Shown one piece after another: positions 38,893 to 46,280 of a DNA stretch of 46,280 nucleotides. Under the pieces are notes generated by a model. The model did no database searches, had not been told where the DNA came from, and was given only the letters and a program-made list of their open reading frames with translations. Position 1 is the first letter of the stretch. The number at the start of each line of letters is the position of its first letter. The DNA is from Stramenopiles sp. TOSAG23-2 (taxonomy: Eukaryota > Sar). The stretch lies in assembly GCA_900128395.1 (NCBI GenBank), contig LT649282.1, forward strand, positions 1-46,280, written 5' to 3'. The translations under genes and the position numbers were made by a program.

Positions 38893-39942
38893 CTACAACT
38901 CATCCTTTACAACTTTTTTAATACGTTTTGATATTTTTTCTGTAATTCTTTTTTCCATTTTCTTTAAACCTTTTGCTAACCATTTCTTTAAACGCAATTC
39001 AAATTCATCCAATTTTATTTGCAATTTATCAACAATATCATTACCAGAACCATTTTGCATATTATTGGATTGAATATGATTAACAAACTTACGTTTTTCA
39101 TCCATATTGTTGTATGCTTTAATATTATGATCATTTAAAAAAGTTGATAATGCATTGTAAATTTCATTCCCTTCATAATCAACACTATAAAGATTATTAT
39201 TATTCCTTTTTTCGCCATCATTTCCCGTTGTCATTTGTGGAAAATAGATACGAATAGTTGGATAATCACCAATATTTTCATTTTCACATAAATCACTATG
39301 TTTATCGCAATCAATCGTATAAAAAAAGTATTTCTCTTGTTGCAATAAAGATGTTTTCAAGTAATGTTTTTCAAAACGTTGACTTCGTCCACTCCATGGC
39401 ATAACATATTGCACAACAACTGGACGATGAACAATAAGTTGCGAGATGATATTTAAACTATTTAGATTATTAACAGGGGCATGAATCTTTTCTCTTAACA
39501 TACGAAATTTCAGAAATTCCATTATACTACTAGAGGTTTGTGTCGATGGATTCCACAATTCTTCAATTCCACCTTCAACACTATGTATAAACCACCTCGG
39601 AAACGTAGTAAAACCAGCAGCTTTGCATTTTTCTTTACTATTTTTATTTGAACAATCAACACGTACATATGATATTTTAGTATTATCATTGCTAGTATAT
39701 ATTGGATCAAATTCTTTTTTCACGTTACGTAGCACTTGCACCGCTTCTTTGCTAATTGCTTTGCTTTTACCTTGATTGGAAACAAATACAACTATTTTTT
39801 CACCATTTAGTTCTTCAACTTTATCAAAACTTATACGTAATATTTTATTTTTATTCTTATTCTCAAGTGCTTTTACATTATGAAATATATTACTGCATAT
39901 AATTATTATGGTAAGTATTATATATAAATTTCCAATTGCCAT
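38893..39942 (-). CDS. ER-retained thioredoxin-fold protein without catalytic cysteines
   Basis: This 349-residue protein has an N-terminal hydrophobic signal (GNLYIILTIIIICSNIF, likely cleaved near residue 25) and ends in KDEL, the classic ER-retrieval signal. It carries two thioredoxin-like domains, each with its cis-proline (FTTFPRWF and GDYPTIRIYF). The active-site motifs are lost: domain 1 has SNQGKSK, and domain 2 has PWSGRSQRFEKHY where PDI has PWCGHC. It therefore cannot act as a dithiol oxidase and more likely works as a chaperone or scaffold, like other non-catalytic PDI-family members. A basic, coiled C-terminus (KKWLAKGLKKMEKRITEKIS) precedes the KDEL. Confidence 0.87.
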   Translation of the reverse strand: MAIGNLYIILTIIIICSNIFHNVKALENKNKNKILRISFDKVEELNGEKIVVFVSNQGKSKAISKEAVQVLRNVKKEFDPIYTSNDNTKISYVRVDCSNKNSKEKCKAAGFTTFPRWFIHSVEGGIEELWNPSTQTSSSIMEFLKFRMLREKIHAPVNNLNSLNIISQLIVHRPVVVQYVMPWSGRSQRFEKHYLKTSLLQQEKYFFYTIDCDKHSDLCENENIGDYPTIRIYFPQMTTGNDGEKRNNNNLYSVDYEGNEIYNALSTFLNDHNIKAYNNMDEKRKFVNHIQSNNMQNGSGNDIVDKLQIKLDEFELRLKKWLAKGLKKMEKRITEKISKRIKKVVKDEL

Positions 39943-40917
39943 GGTTGTTATTGTTATTTAACAACTTGCTCTAAAAATATGAAAGTTCTTGATATTGTTC
40001 TGTTCTGTTCTGATCGATATCTGTCTACGTAAATGGTATTATATTGTATAAATCTATATTCATTCGATTGATATATATATTTGTATCGTAATAATGTTAT
40101 TGGCATGCTATTGTAGGTGCATTAAAACTCAAAAAAAATAATACAATACTGGTATGTTTTAAAAAATGATGATGCAGTGTATAAGTATAGTATTATCTAT
40201 CACTTATTTTTTACTATCTCCTATATATCTGTCTGTTCTGATGCACTCTGCACTTTCGAAATACCTTAAAACACGCTAGGATATATTATAGGAGAAAGGA
40301 GAAACGTAATATAAATATTTACTAAAATCTTGAGACGGCTTTTTTGTAATAGTAATGTATAGAAGATTCCGTTAAGACAAATATCACACATGAAATGTTG
40401 CTTCTCGGTTATCTGGTATAGGACAAATCGCCCAACAGATGAACCAACATAAATTTTATTATTTATTCTTTTTTCTCGTACTGATTGATGCAATAATATT
40501 TACATAACAACAAATTTGGAGATATTAATATATTATCAAAATATAATATGATACAAAACTTGTTTTATCATACTATGATATATTTCCTGCTTACTTTAAT
40601 TTCCTCTTTAATTTCCTCTTATAATTGTTTTCTATCTTTCGTTCTATATATGATATTATATCTTACCAGCACTTATTAAATACAAACAAAAATTATATTT
40701 ACACCCCACAATACGTGCCATGTATGCGTTTTTTCAATAATAATGTGCGCGCGTGTGTATGTACTACATTATATAAATATGACCTCTGGGAGCTGTAATT
40801 TTTTAGTCGTCTAGAGTTCCCAAGGAGTTGTGATTTTAATGCCAGTACTATTTAAAAAATATAATAAAAGCTTTTACGATCTCGTATTTTTTTTTTTAAA
40901 TAAAAAACTAGTGGTAT
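39943..40917. other. Long AT-rich gap between two minus-strand genes
   Basis: No credible gene in 975 bases. A minus-strand frame at 40266-40493 is hydrophobic and lacks coding character. The sequence CTTTAATTTCCTC is directly repeated near 40593-40618. No tRNA-like box found by eye. Confidence 0.45.
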
Positions 40918-42009
40918 TCATTTCTCTGGATTATTGTCGTTATGCCATAATGTGCCACCTTGTCCATTTCCATATCTTGCATCTTTGTTTGAATATAATT
41001 CTTTTGGAAAGGCTTCTTCAATTTTTGCCATATCATCATCTGTTAATGTATCGGCAAGTGCAATTGCAGCAGCATTTTCTGCAATATGTTTTGCACTTCT
41101 ACTACCAGGAATTGGAACAACTCCAGCACCATCAAGCAACTTATTACCATGTTTAATAAGCCATGCTAATCCCAATGTTGCACACGTAACATTTTTAGCA
41201 TCAGCTAACGTTTGAAATTTAGCTAAATTGACTCCATTTTGTTCATACGCTGCATATTTTACAGCACCCATTTTACGATAATCCATTCCATCTTTCAATG
41301 CCTCTGTAATGTTAACTGTGTTTGTCAACATACCTCGACCAAGTGGCGAATAGCACACAATGCCAATTTTTAATTCACGACATGTATCTATAACATCTCC
41401 ATCTTCTAAATCACGTGCAAATAATGACCATTCCATTTGTACGCAACTTATAGGACAAACTGCATGTGCTCGTCGAATCGTTTTTGATGATGCTTCTGAT
41501 AATCCAACGTATTTAATTTTGCCTTCTTTTTTTAACTCGTTCATCTTTTCCATGCAATCTTCAATTGGTACATTTTGTGGTATGCGATGCATATAAAGTA
41601 AATCAAGGCAATCGATGCCTAATCGTTTTAAACTTTCATAGCAAGTCTTTTTCACACTTTCAAGTTTGAATTTATCTTTACCTCGTACTGCTACTTTTGT
41701 AGCTACAATAAAATTGTCCCTTCCCAAGTCTTTAATTGGACCACTTAGAAGAGATTCACTATATGTTCCACAACAACAACCTAATAATAATAGAATTGAT
41801 TTGTAAATTTGAGCCGTATCGATATGGTTTATACCATTATCTTTAAGGGTAGCAATTAATTCATGGATTCCTTTTTTACTCGGTACTTTTTTACCATATA
41901 AATCTTTTCCATTCCAGTTTCTTTTAATGCCAATAGACATACCGCCGAAGCCAATTCTAGATGATTGTAAACCTTGTGAACCAAGTGGGATTAATTTACT
42001 ATTTGACAT
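40918..42009 (-). CDS. Aldo/keto reductase
   Basis: This 363-residue TIM-barrel oxidoreductase starts MSNSKLIPLGSQGLQSSRIG. The catalytic tetrad is complete: Asp64 and Tyr69 in HIDTAQIY, Lys105 in VATKVAVRG and His141 in LLYMHRIPQN. The NADPH-binding end is VVPIPGSRSAKHIAENAAA. GFGGMSIG and YVGLSEASSKTIRRA place it with the YakC/pyridoxal-reductase type. It should reduce aldehydes or ketones with NADPH in the cytosol; no targeting signal. A short CCCG insertion (LLLLGCCCGTYSESLL) follows the tetrad Tyr and is in the usual helix. Substrate unknown. Confidence 0.92.
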   Translation of the reverse strand: MSNSKLIPLGSQGLQSSRIGFGGMSIGIKRNWNGKDLYGKKVPSKKGIHELIATLKDNGINHIDTAQIYKSILLLLGCCCGTYSESLLSGPIKDLGRDNFIVATKVAVRGKDKFKLESVKKTCYESLKRLGIDCLDLLYMHRIPQNVPIEDCMEKMNELKKEGKIKYVGLSEASSKTIRRAHAVCPISCVQMEWSLFARDLEDGDVIDTCRELKIGIVCYSPLGRGMLTNTVNITEALKDGMDYRKMGAVKYAAYEQNGVNLAKFQTLADAKNVTCATLGLAWLIKHGNKLLDGAGVVPIPGSRSAKHIAENAAAIALADTLTDDDMAKIEEAFPKELYSNKDARYGNGQGGTLWHNDNNPEK

Positions 42010-42567
42010 TATTATAATATCTTGTAAAAAAAATTATATTCGTATCTTTTTGGTATTAAATTATTATTATTATGTTTATATAACTATGCTGGTGTTGTCT
42101 CTTTTTATATTTTTTTATCTCTTAATATATATACACACCTTTACACAAAAGTTGTTCTTTCTTTCTTTTTGTAATTACACTTTTTCTTACAATTTGTGTG
42201 GTTATTGAAGTTCGGTATACCTGCCACCAGCCTGGTATAGGCCTACTATTATATATTTATAAATAGATGATTATGATAGATAAAAATCAGAAAATATCAT
42301 TTTCAATCGTCGATTTCTGAATTTCCTTCGTACTAGGTACTTATTTTGGTATACTTAATTATTTACCTATCAAATTCATCTTGCTCTTTTTCCTCGTATA
42401 TAAAGTAAAATTTTTATAACAGTACCAGGTCCATATGGATAGTATTATTGAAATTTATTATACTAAATTAAAATTAAAATTATCTTACTTCTCACATATG
42501 TACTTCTTCTTTTTCTTTTTCACAATTGGTATAAAATTTATTATATATACCGCGCATCTCGTATTTA
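42010..42567. other. AT-rich region after the reductase start
   Basis: No gene seen. It holds several copies of the recurring motif, GGTATACCTGCC and CCTGGTATAGG at 42214-42240, a GGTACTTATTTTGGTATAC pair near 42337, and AGTACCAGGT at 42421-42430. Confidence 0.5.
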
Positions 42568-42739
42568 TTATACTAGCCATAAGTCATTTGCCAGTTCAAT
42601 TGCTTTCAATTGTGCTTCATCATCTGCACGTCGAAACACTTCTTGCGTTCTACGCAACATAGAGTTGCAACCCCCCCCTAGCGTATGCAGTTGTGTGCTT
42701 GTTGTTTTTACATTTTTTGATCATCACTAATTTTTCCAT
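42568..42739 (-). pseudogene. Small gene split by a frameshift at a run of eight Cs
   Basis: On the minus strand an ATG at 42739 begins MEKLVMIKKCKNNKHTTAYA and runs to the G-run (Cs at 42671-42678), after which the frame soon stops. In the next frame, MLRRTQEVFRRADDEAQLKA, a well-formed charged amphipathic segment, runs to a stop at 42568. With one base fewer in the G-run the two halves would be continuous, about 56 residues. It may be a sequencing error, a real frameshifted allele, or programmed slippage. The family is not recognised. Confidence 0.5.
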
Positions 42740-43010
42740 TGTTATACGTTTTAAAATTATGAAATTATATTTCCTTCTGTGATAGTACTTACTTTACTTA
42801 AGCTATAACGTACTTATTAGACTAGTGCATTAGCCTCGACGTTCGACGTTGCTTCGATATGAAACTCCCGTACTAAATCACATTATACGCTATGTCTATG
42901 CTATTGTTGATCTTGTATACTTGTGGTAGGATAACTGTCCCCTATATACCTCAATATAGTATATCAAATGCCAAATTAAAATGACGTAATAGTAATAGAA
43001 AGCCTGCCCG

Positions 43011-43310
43011 GCAGATTATTAAATCGGAGCCAATGAGACCGAAATCAATGGGACCCAAATTTTATCAAAAAATGAATTTCAAAAAAGGATTTTGTGATTT
43101 CATTTTTTAAAAATAAATTACTAGATAGATATGCCATTTCACAAAATAATAATCGGATATTTGTATGTTAATAATATCAATAATCGGCATTTTTTGATCC
43201 AATTTCGTTCCCATTGATTTCGTTCCCATTGAACCCTACTCTCCAACTCTATGCTAATGCTATTCCTATCCTAATATTTTCGGTCCCATTGGCTCCGATT
43301 TAGAATCTAC
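43011..43310. mobile_element. MITE-like foldback element, about 300 bp
   Basis: AAATCGGAGCCAATGAGACC and following bases at 43021-43044 match the reverse complement of 43278-43301 at 23 of 24 positions, and the match extends outward with gaps to 43011 and 43310. A second inner arm, 43044-43075 against 43188-43220, is also inverted. The TTCCCATTG word recurs on the right side. It has no coding capacity. No clear target-site duplication, so the exact ends are uncertain. Confidence 0.65.
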
Positions 43311-43312
43311 CT

Positions 43313-43460
43313 AAGGCCTGGAAAGCTGGAAAGCCAGGAAAGCCTGGAAAGCCTGGAAAGCCAGAAAGCCGCCATGAAAGCCGCCAGGAAAAAGCCAGAA
43401 AGCTGGAAAGCCAGGAAAGCCAGAAAGCAGCCGCCAGGAAAGCCAGGAAAGCCAGAAAGC
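43313..43460. repeat. Purine-rich minisatellite of degenerate 9-10 bp units
   Basis: Imperfect repeats of the type GGAAAGCC / AGGAAAGCC, with GCC spacers, abut the right end of the foldback element. The strand is purine-biased. The long frames it creates on both strands are repeat artefacts. Confidence 0.9.
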
Positions 43461-43844
43461 GAAAATTATTATTGTATAGAAAACCAACAACAACAAAAAA
43501 TTCATTGGCCTAAAATAACACGAAATAAGAAATTCGGATCCTATACTATAATATATATAGGTGTCTATACTCATAAGTATAGGTGTGAGCAGGAATTATT
43601 ATTCGCTATATTATTCTAAATTTAAATTAGTTGCAATACTAATCCTATAGTAGTAATAATAAACAACAAAAAATACAAATATAATTGATGAATAAAAAGA
43701 TATACCATACATTACACATATATATATATCGATAGAAAAGAGACAGAGCAGAGATACGTAGATATATATATATATATATATACATACATACATACATACA
43801 CATATAATTAATTTATTTATTATTTTATTATCAAAAGAATCACC
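43461..43844. other. AT-rich leader region of the dihydroorotase gene
   Basis: No gene seen. TA and CATA runs at about 43760-43800 precede a good start context (CACCATGG) at 43845. Confidence 0.5.
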
Positions 43845-44873
43845 ATGGAGATGCTACAACCGGATGATATGCATCACCATTTTCGCGATGGGGACGTGTT
43901 GAAACAAACGGTACCTGCAGCAGCACGTCAATTTGCAAGAGTATTAGCAATGCCAAATTTAAAACCACCTGTCACAACTACAGAAATGGCATTACAATAT
44001 TACGATCGTTTAATGGCCCATGCACCTGAAAATTCAAATTTCAAGCCATTGATGACATTGTACATGACCGATAAAACGCCACCGGAAGAAATTGTAAAAG
44101 CAAAAGAAAGTGGAAAAGTTGTTGCTGTGAAATTATATCCTGCAGGTGCAACAACAAATAGTGATAGTGGTGTGACTGATATTAATTTATTAACACCAAC
44201 GTTGGAAAAAATGGCGGAGTTAGGAATTTTGTTATTAATTCACGGTGAAGTTACAACTAATGGTATTGATATATTTGATCGAGAAGCTAAATTTATTGAA
44301 ACGAAATTGAAACCATTGGTTGAAAAAGTCCCAAATTTAAAAATTGTGTTAGAACATTGTACAACAAAACAAGCTGTAGACTTTGTGATGGCAGCACCTG
44401 ATAACGTTGGTGCAACAATTACTCCACAACATTTATTGTATAATAGAAATGCTATCTTTTCCGGTGGTATTAATCCACATATGTATTGCTTACCAATTTT
44501 AAAACGAGAAGAACATCGTCAAGCATTATTAGGTGCAATTGCAAGTGGCAGTCCAAAATTTTTCCTCGGTACGGACAGTGCACCACATGCAAAACATATG
44601 AAATTGACCTGTTGTGGCTGTGCCGGTTGCTTCTCTGCATATTCTGCCATTGAATTATATGCAGAAGCATTTGAAAGTGTCAAATGTCTTGATAAATTAG
44701 AAAATTTTGCAAGTAAAAATGGTGCTACATTCTATGGTTTAGAATTGAATACGAAAAAAGTCAAACTGGAAGAAAAAAATTGGGTTGTCCCTGAGTCTGT
44801 ACCATTTGGTAATTATGTCGTCGTTCCATTACGTGCTGGCACAACAGTGAAATATAAATTAAACGCTGATTAA
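43845..44873 (+). CDS. Dihydroorotase, E. coli PyrC type (monofunctional)
   Basis: This 342-residue enzyme catalyses the third step of pyrimidine synthesis, carbamoyl aspartate to dihydroorotate. The metal site is complete: H10/H12 with R14 in [10 protein letters not shown], carbamylated K96 in [10 protein letters not shown]133 in LLIHGE, H171 in LEHCTT and D244 in GTDSAPH. Length and order match the short bacterial/plant class, not the CAD-fused animal/fungal class. The MEMLQPDD start sits directly before the first motif, so there is no transit peptide and it is cytosolic. A CCGCAGC stretch follows the D244 loop as in other members (HxKE-CCGCAG). Good CACCATGG start context. Confidence 0.96.
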   Translation: MEMLQPDDMHHHFRDGDVLKQTVPAAARQFARVLAMPNLKPPVTTTEMALQYYDRLMAHAPENSNFKPLMTLYMTDKTPPEEIVKAKESGKVVAVKLYPAGATTNSDSGVTDINLLTPTLEKMAELGILLLIHGEVTTNGIDIFDREAKFIETKLKPLVEKVPNLKIVLEHCTTKQAVDFVMAAPDNVGATITPQHLLYNRNAIFSGGINPHMYCLPILKREEHRQALLGAIASGSPKFFLGTDSAPHAKHMKLTCCGCAGCFSAYSAIELYAEAFESVKCLDKLENFASKNGATFYGLELNTKKVKLEEKNWVVPESVPFGNYVVVPLRAGTTVKYKLNAD

Positions 44874-44948
44874 CGCGCGTGCACCGTGTATATTATATAT
44901 ATGTATATAGTTGTAAGTTTTTCTGATAAATCATCGTCTTTGTTTCAT

Positions 44949-44960
44949 ACACACACACAT

Positions 44961-44995
<35 letters not shown>

Positions 44996-44996
44996 C
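44949..44996. repeat. CA then TA microsatellite
   Basis: A CA run with one interruption passes into a TA run, downstream of the dihydroorotase stop codon. Sequence 44997-45401 contains short coding-like bits (see next entry) but no gene I can fix. Confidence 0.9.
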
Positions 44997-45401
44997 AGAT
45001 ATATTATTAGTATTCTAATAAACCCCAGTGTAGAATTGATCAATTTGCTGTACGTAATAATTCAATATACATCAGATCAAAGTCAGCTGGTAAATAAAAA
45101 TTCTTAGAAGCTGGAGTGTATACCGAGCATCAAAAAAATGTTCTATGGTTTACCTTCCTTACCATCTAAGAGATATCTTTCTTTTTATATTAAATGAAAT
45201 ATATAAAAGAAATTGGCTTATATATCTATCTATTTTATGAACTGATATATGCATATATATTTTAAATAGGATACTTTCTTCTACCGGAATAATTTTGAAA
45301 ATTTGTCGCTAACAGATCCTTTTTACAATTTTGTGTTTTTTTTAAAAGTTCCGTAAAAATTAAACAAGGTTTTTTGATATTGAAAGAGACCTATTCAACA
45401 G

Positions 45402-45672
45402 GAGGTGATTCTTACGTTATGATGGGAGATGTCCACCTAACGTTAATTAATAGTGTACGCACTCGAAAAGAATGTTTGTGTACTGTCATATAGTGTTTTT
45501 AAATTTATTTTTAATTTGATCTCTAATACGTTCAACAGGTGTGGAAAACGTGGAGATGTTCCAGATGTCTGAGAGAATTAGAGATTGTACCATGAAATCG
45601 AAGAAGATTTTTGAGAGTATTTCGTTTATGAACCGATACAATAAATTTTACGTATATATATTTTTTTTATAA
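45402..45672 (+). CDS. 3' exons of a probable spliced gene
   Basis: Two coding-like exons, each preceded by the acceptor TTCAACAG followed by G. Exon 45402-45473 encodes GDSYVMMGDVHLTLINSVR and on. Exon 45539-45672 encodes VENVEMFQMSERIRDCTMKS and on, to TAA at 45670. The 65-bp intron between them (GTTTGT...CAACAG) joins in phase 1 without a stop. Upstream, 45275-45350 also holds exon-like sequence (TTCTTCTACCGGAATAAT), but I could not link it in phase, and the first exon is not identified. Family not recognised. Confidence 0.42.
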
Positions 45673-45680
45673 TTTTATGT

Positions 45681-45697
45681 CCCCCCCCCCCCCCCCC
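45681..45697. repeat. Homopolymer run of 17 Cs
   Basis: Seventeen Cs in a row between the ends of two convergent putative genes. Such runs are prone to sequencing and assembly error, so local length is uncertain. Confidence 0.9.
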
Positions 45698-45709
45698 ATG
45701 CATATATTT

Positions 45710-46087
45710 TCAATTTTTAACCTTGACTTTGAAATCTTTTTCTTCGTAAGTAGTGGACTTTCCTTTACCCCAATCAACCAATGATTTGCCCAGTTTCTTC
45801 AAATACGTTGTGTCCCTTGAGCCACGCACCACGAGGCATTGTATTTCACTTTAATAATTGTCTTCTTACGTCTCTTTTTCGTCTTTCTTTCTACAACAGG
45901 TTCTGTAATTATGGCATTTCCTGAGTAGCCCGAAGGCCCGCTGCTGGCGAGAAGAAATCTGGAAATAAGAAATAATAAGGCAACAGTAGAAAGAAATAGG
46001 CAAAATATACTTAAAACTGCCACACACTACGTGATCTTTAGTACCTCTTCTGCCCTGAAGATCAGGAGCGGTAGGAGGCGATAGCAT
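45710..46087 (-). pseudogene. Probable spliced or decayed gene of atypical composition
   Basis: The minus strand shows three pieces in different frames. An ATG at 46087 begins MLSPPTAPDLQGRR and ends at a GTACTAAAG donor (46044). A classic polypyrimidine tract and TTTCCAG acceptor end at 45959. Downstream, one frame has EPVVERKTKKRRKKTIIKVK, and another runs RDTTYLKKLGKSLVDWGKGK to TGA at 45710-45712. No single splice I tried keeps one frame through all of them, so either a second intron or a frameshift near 45830-45850 is needed. GC is higher than in the surrounding genes. Family not recognised. Sequence beyond 46090 holds no supported feature. Confidence 0.4.
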
Positions 46088-46280
46088 GGTGGGAGGTTTT
46101 GGTGGTTATTTTCCAGCAGCCTTTTTAAAAAAAAAAAAAACAATTGCTGGATGATTGCCAGAACAGATTACCACCATTCAAAAGAAGACGAACATATTAA
46201 TATTATACACACAGCACCACGCCACTATTTTTTTTCTCAATCCTGTACGTCGTGAAAATATATATTTATTCATTAATTAA

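Noticed and set aside
42780-42910. Possible tRNA because of a GACGTTCGACGTTGC stretch resembling a B box
   Set aside because: No acceptor stem, D-arm or anticodon arm can be folded; no tRNA was found anywhere in the window by eye.
43374-43619. Lys/Pro-rich frame read as a collagen-like or basic protein
   Set aside because: It is a by-product of the GGAAAGCC minisatellite; frames on both strands are open because of the repeat.
43845-44873. Dihydroorotase as recent bacterial transfer or contamination
   Set aside because: Short PyrC-type enzymes are normal in plants and several protist groups, and its codon use, AT-rich flanks and CACCATGG start match the neighbours.

Overview
This is nuclear DNA from an AT-rich unicellular eukaryote with few introns. 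All three stop codons are used as stops (TAA after the DUF445 gene, TGA after FANCD2, TAG after the thiolase), so the code looks standard. Most genes are single long reading frames, separated by 0.1-2 kb of AT-rich DNA and lying on either strand without operon logic. Asn-, Gln- and Asp-rich inserts encoded by AAT, CAA and GAT runs are common. One 99-bp GT-AG intron is well supported, in a BSD-domain gene, and further introns are likely at the right edge. Gene content (FANCD2, UBA2, VPS41, RABL3, JMJD5, BSD protein, KDEL-tailed ER protein) rules out bacteria and viruses. An E. coli-type dihydroorotase, SAM-DUF445, and a Cys motif I associate with algal or stramenopile proteins hint at a stramenopile-like protist, but I cannot assign a lineage.

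Layout. 1-6.3 kb: partial gene start, SAM-DUF445 membrane protein, convergently overlapping divergent cyclophilin, disordered Q/N/R-rich protein, RABL3-like GTPase. 6.5-10.7 kb: LRR protein and Kelch protein, convergent. 10.7-12.7 kb: gene-free block with a perfect 108-bp duplication and a 770-bp array of 35-bp repeats. 12.7-18.2 kb: FANCD2, with one tandem duplication over its start and another near its acidic C-terminus. 18.2-21.8 kb: tiny membrane protein, an unrecognised coding block of odd composition, the intron-containing BSD gene, a short Dpy-30-like protein. 22.0-32.8 kb: VPS41 without a RING, JMJD5-type dioxygenase, two-domain GT8-GT32 glycosyltransferase, GST. 33.3-42.0 kb: unknown basic protein, SUMO E1 subunit UBA2, acetyl-CoA acetyltransferase, catalytically dead ER thioredoxin-fold protein, aldo/keto reductase. 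42.0-46.3 kb: frameshifted small gene, 300-bp foldback element, purine-rich minisatellite, dihydroorotase, and two apparently spliced or decayed genes.

Themes. The genes are housekeeping: DNA repair (FANCD2), SUMOylation (UBA2), vesicle traffic (VPS41, RABL3), ER and Golgi work (dead thioredoxin, glycosyltransferase) and metabolism (thiolase, dihydroorotase, reductase, GST). They do not form one pathway. The striking features lie in DNA structure: five almost identical two-copy tandem duplications of 90-123 bp, the homogenised 35-bp array, perfect palindromes at most convergent 3' junctions, and a recurring TACCAGGTA-type motif in intergenic DNA. Several proteins keep their fold but have lost key catalytic or metal-binding residues (cyclophilin, ER thioredoxin, VPS41 RING).
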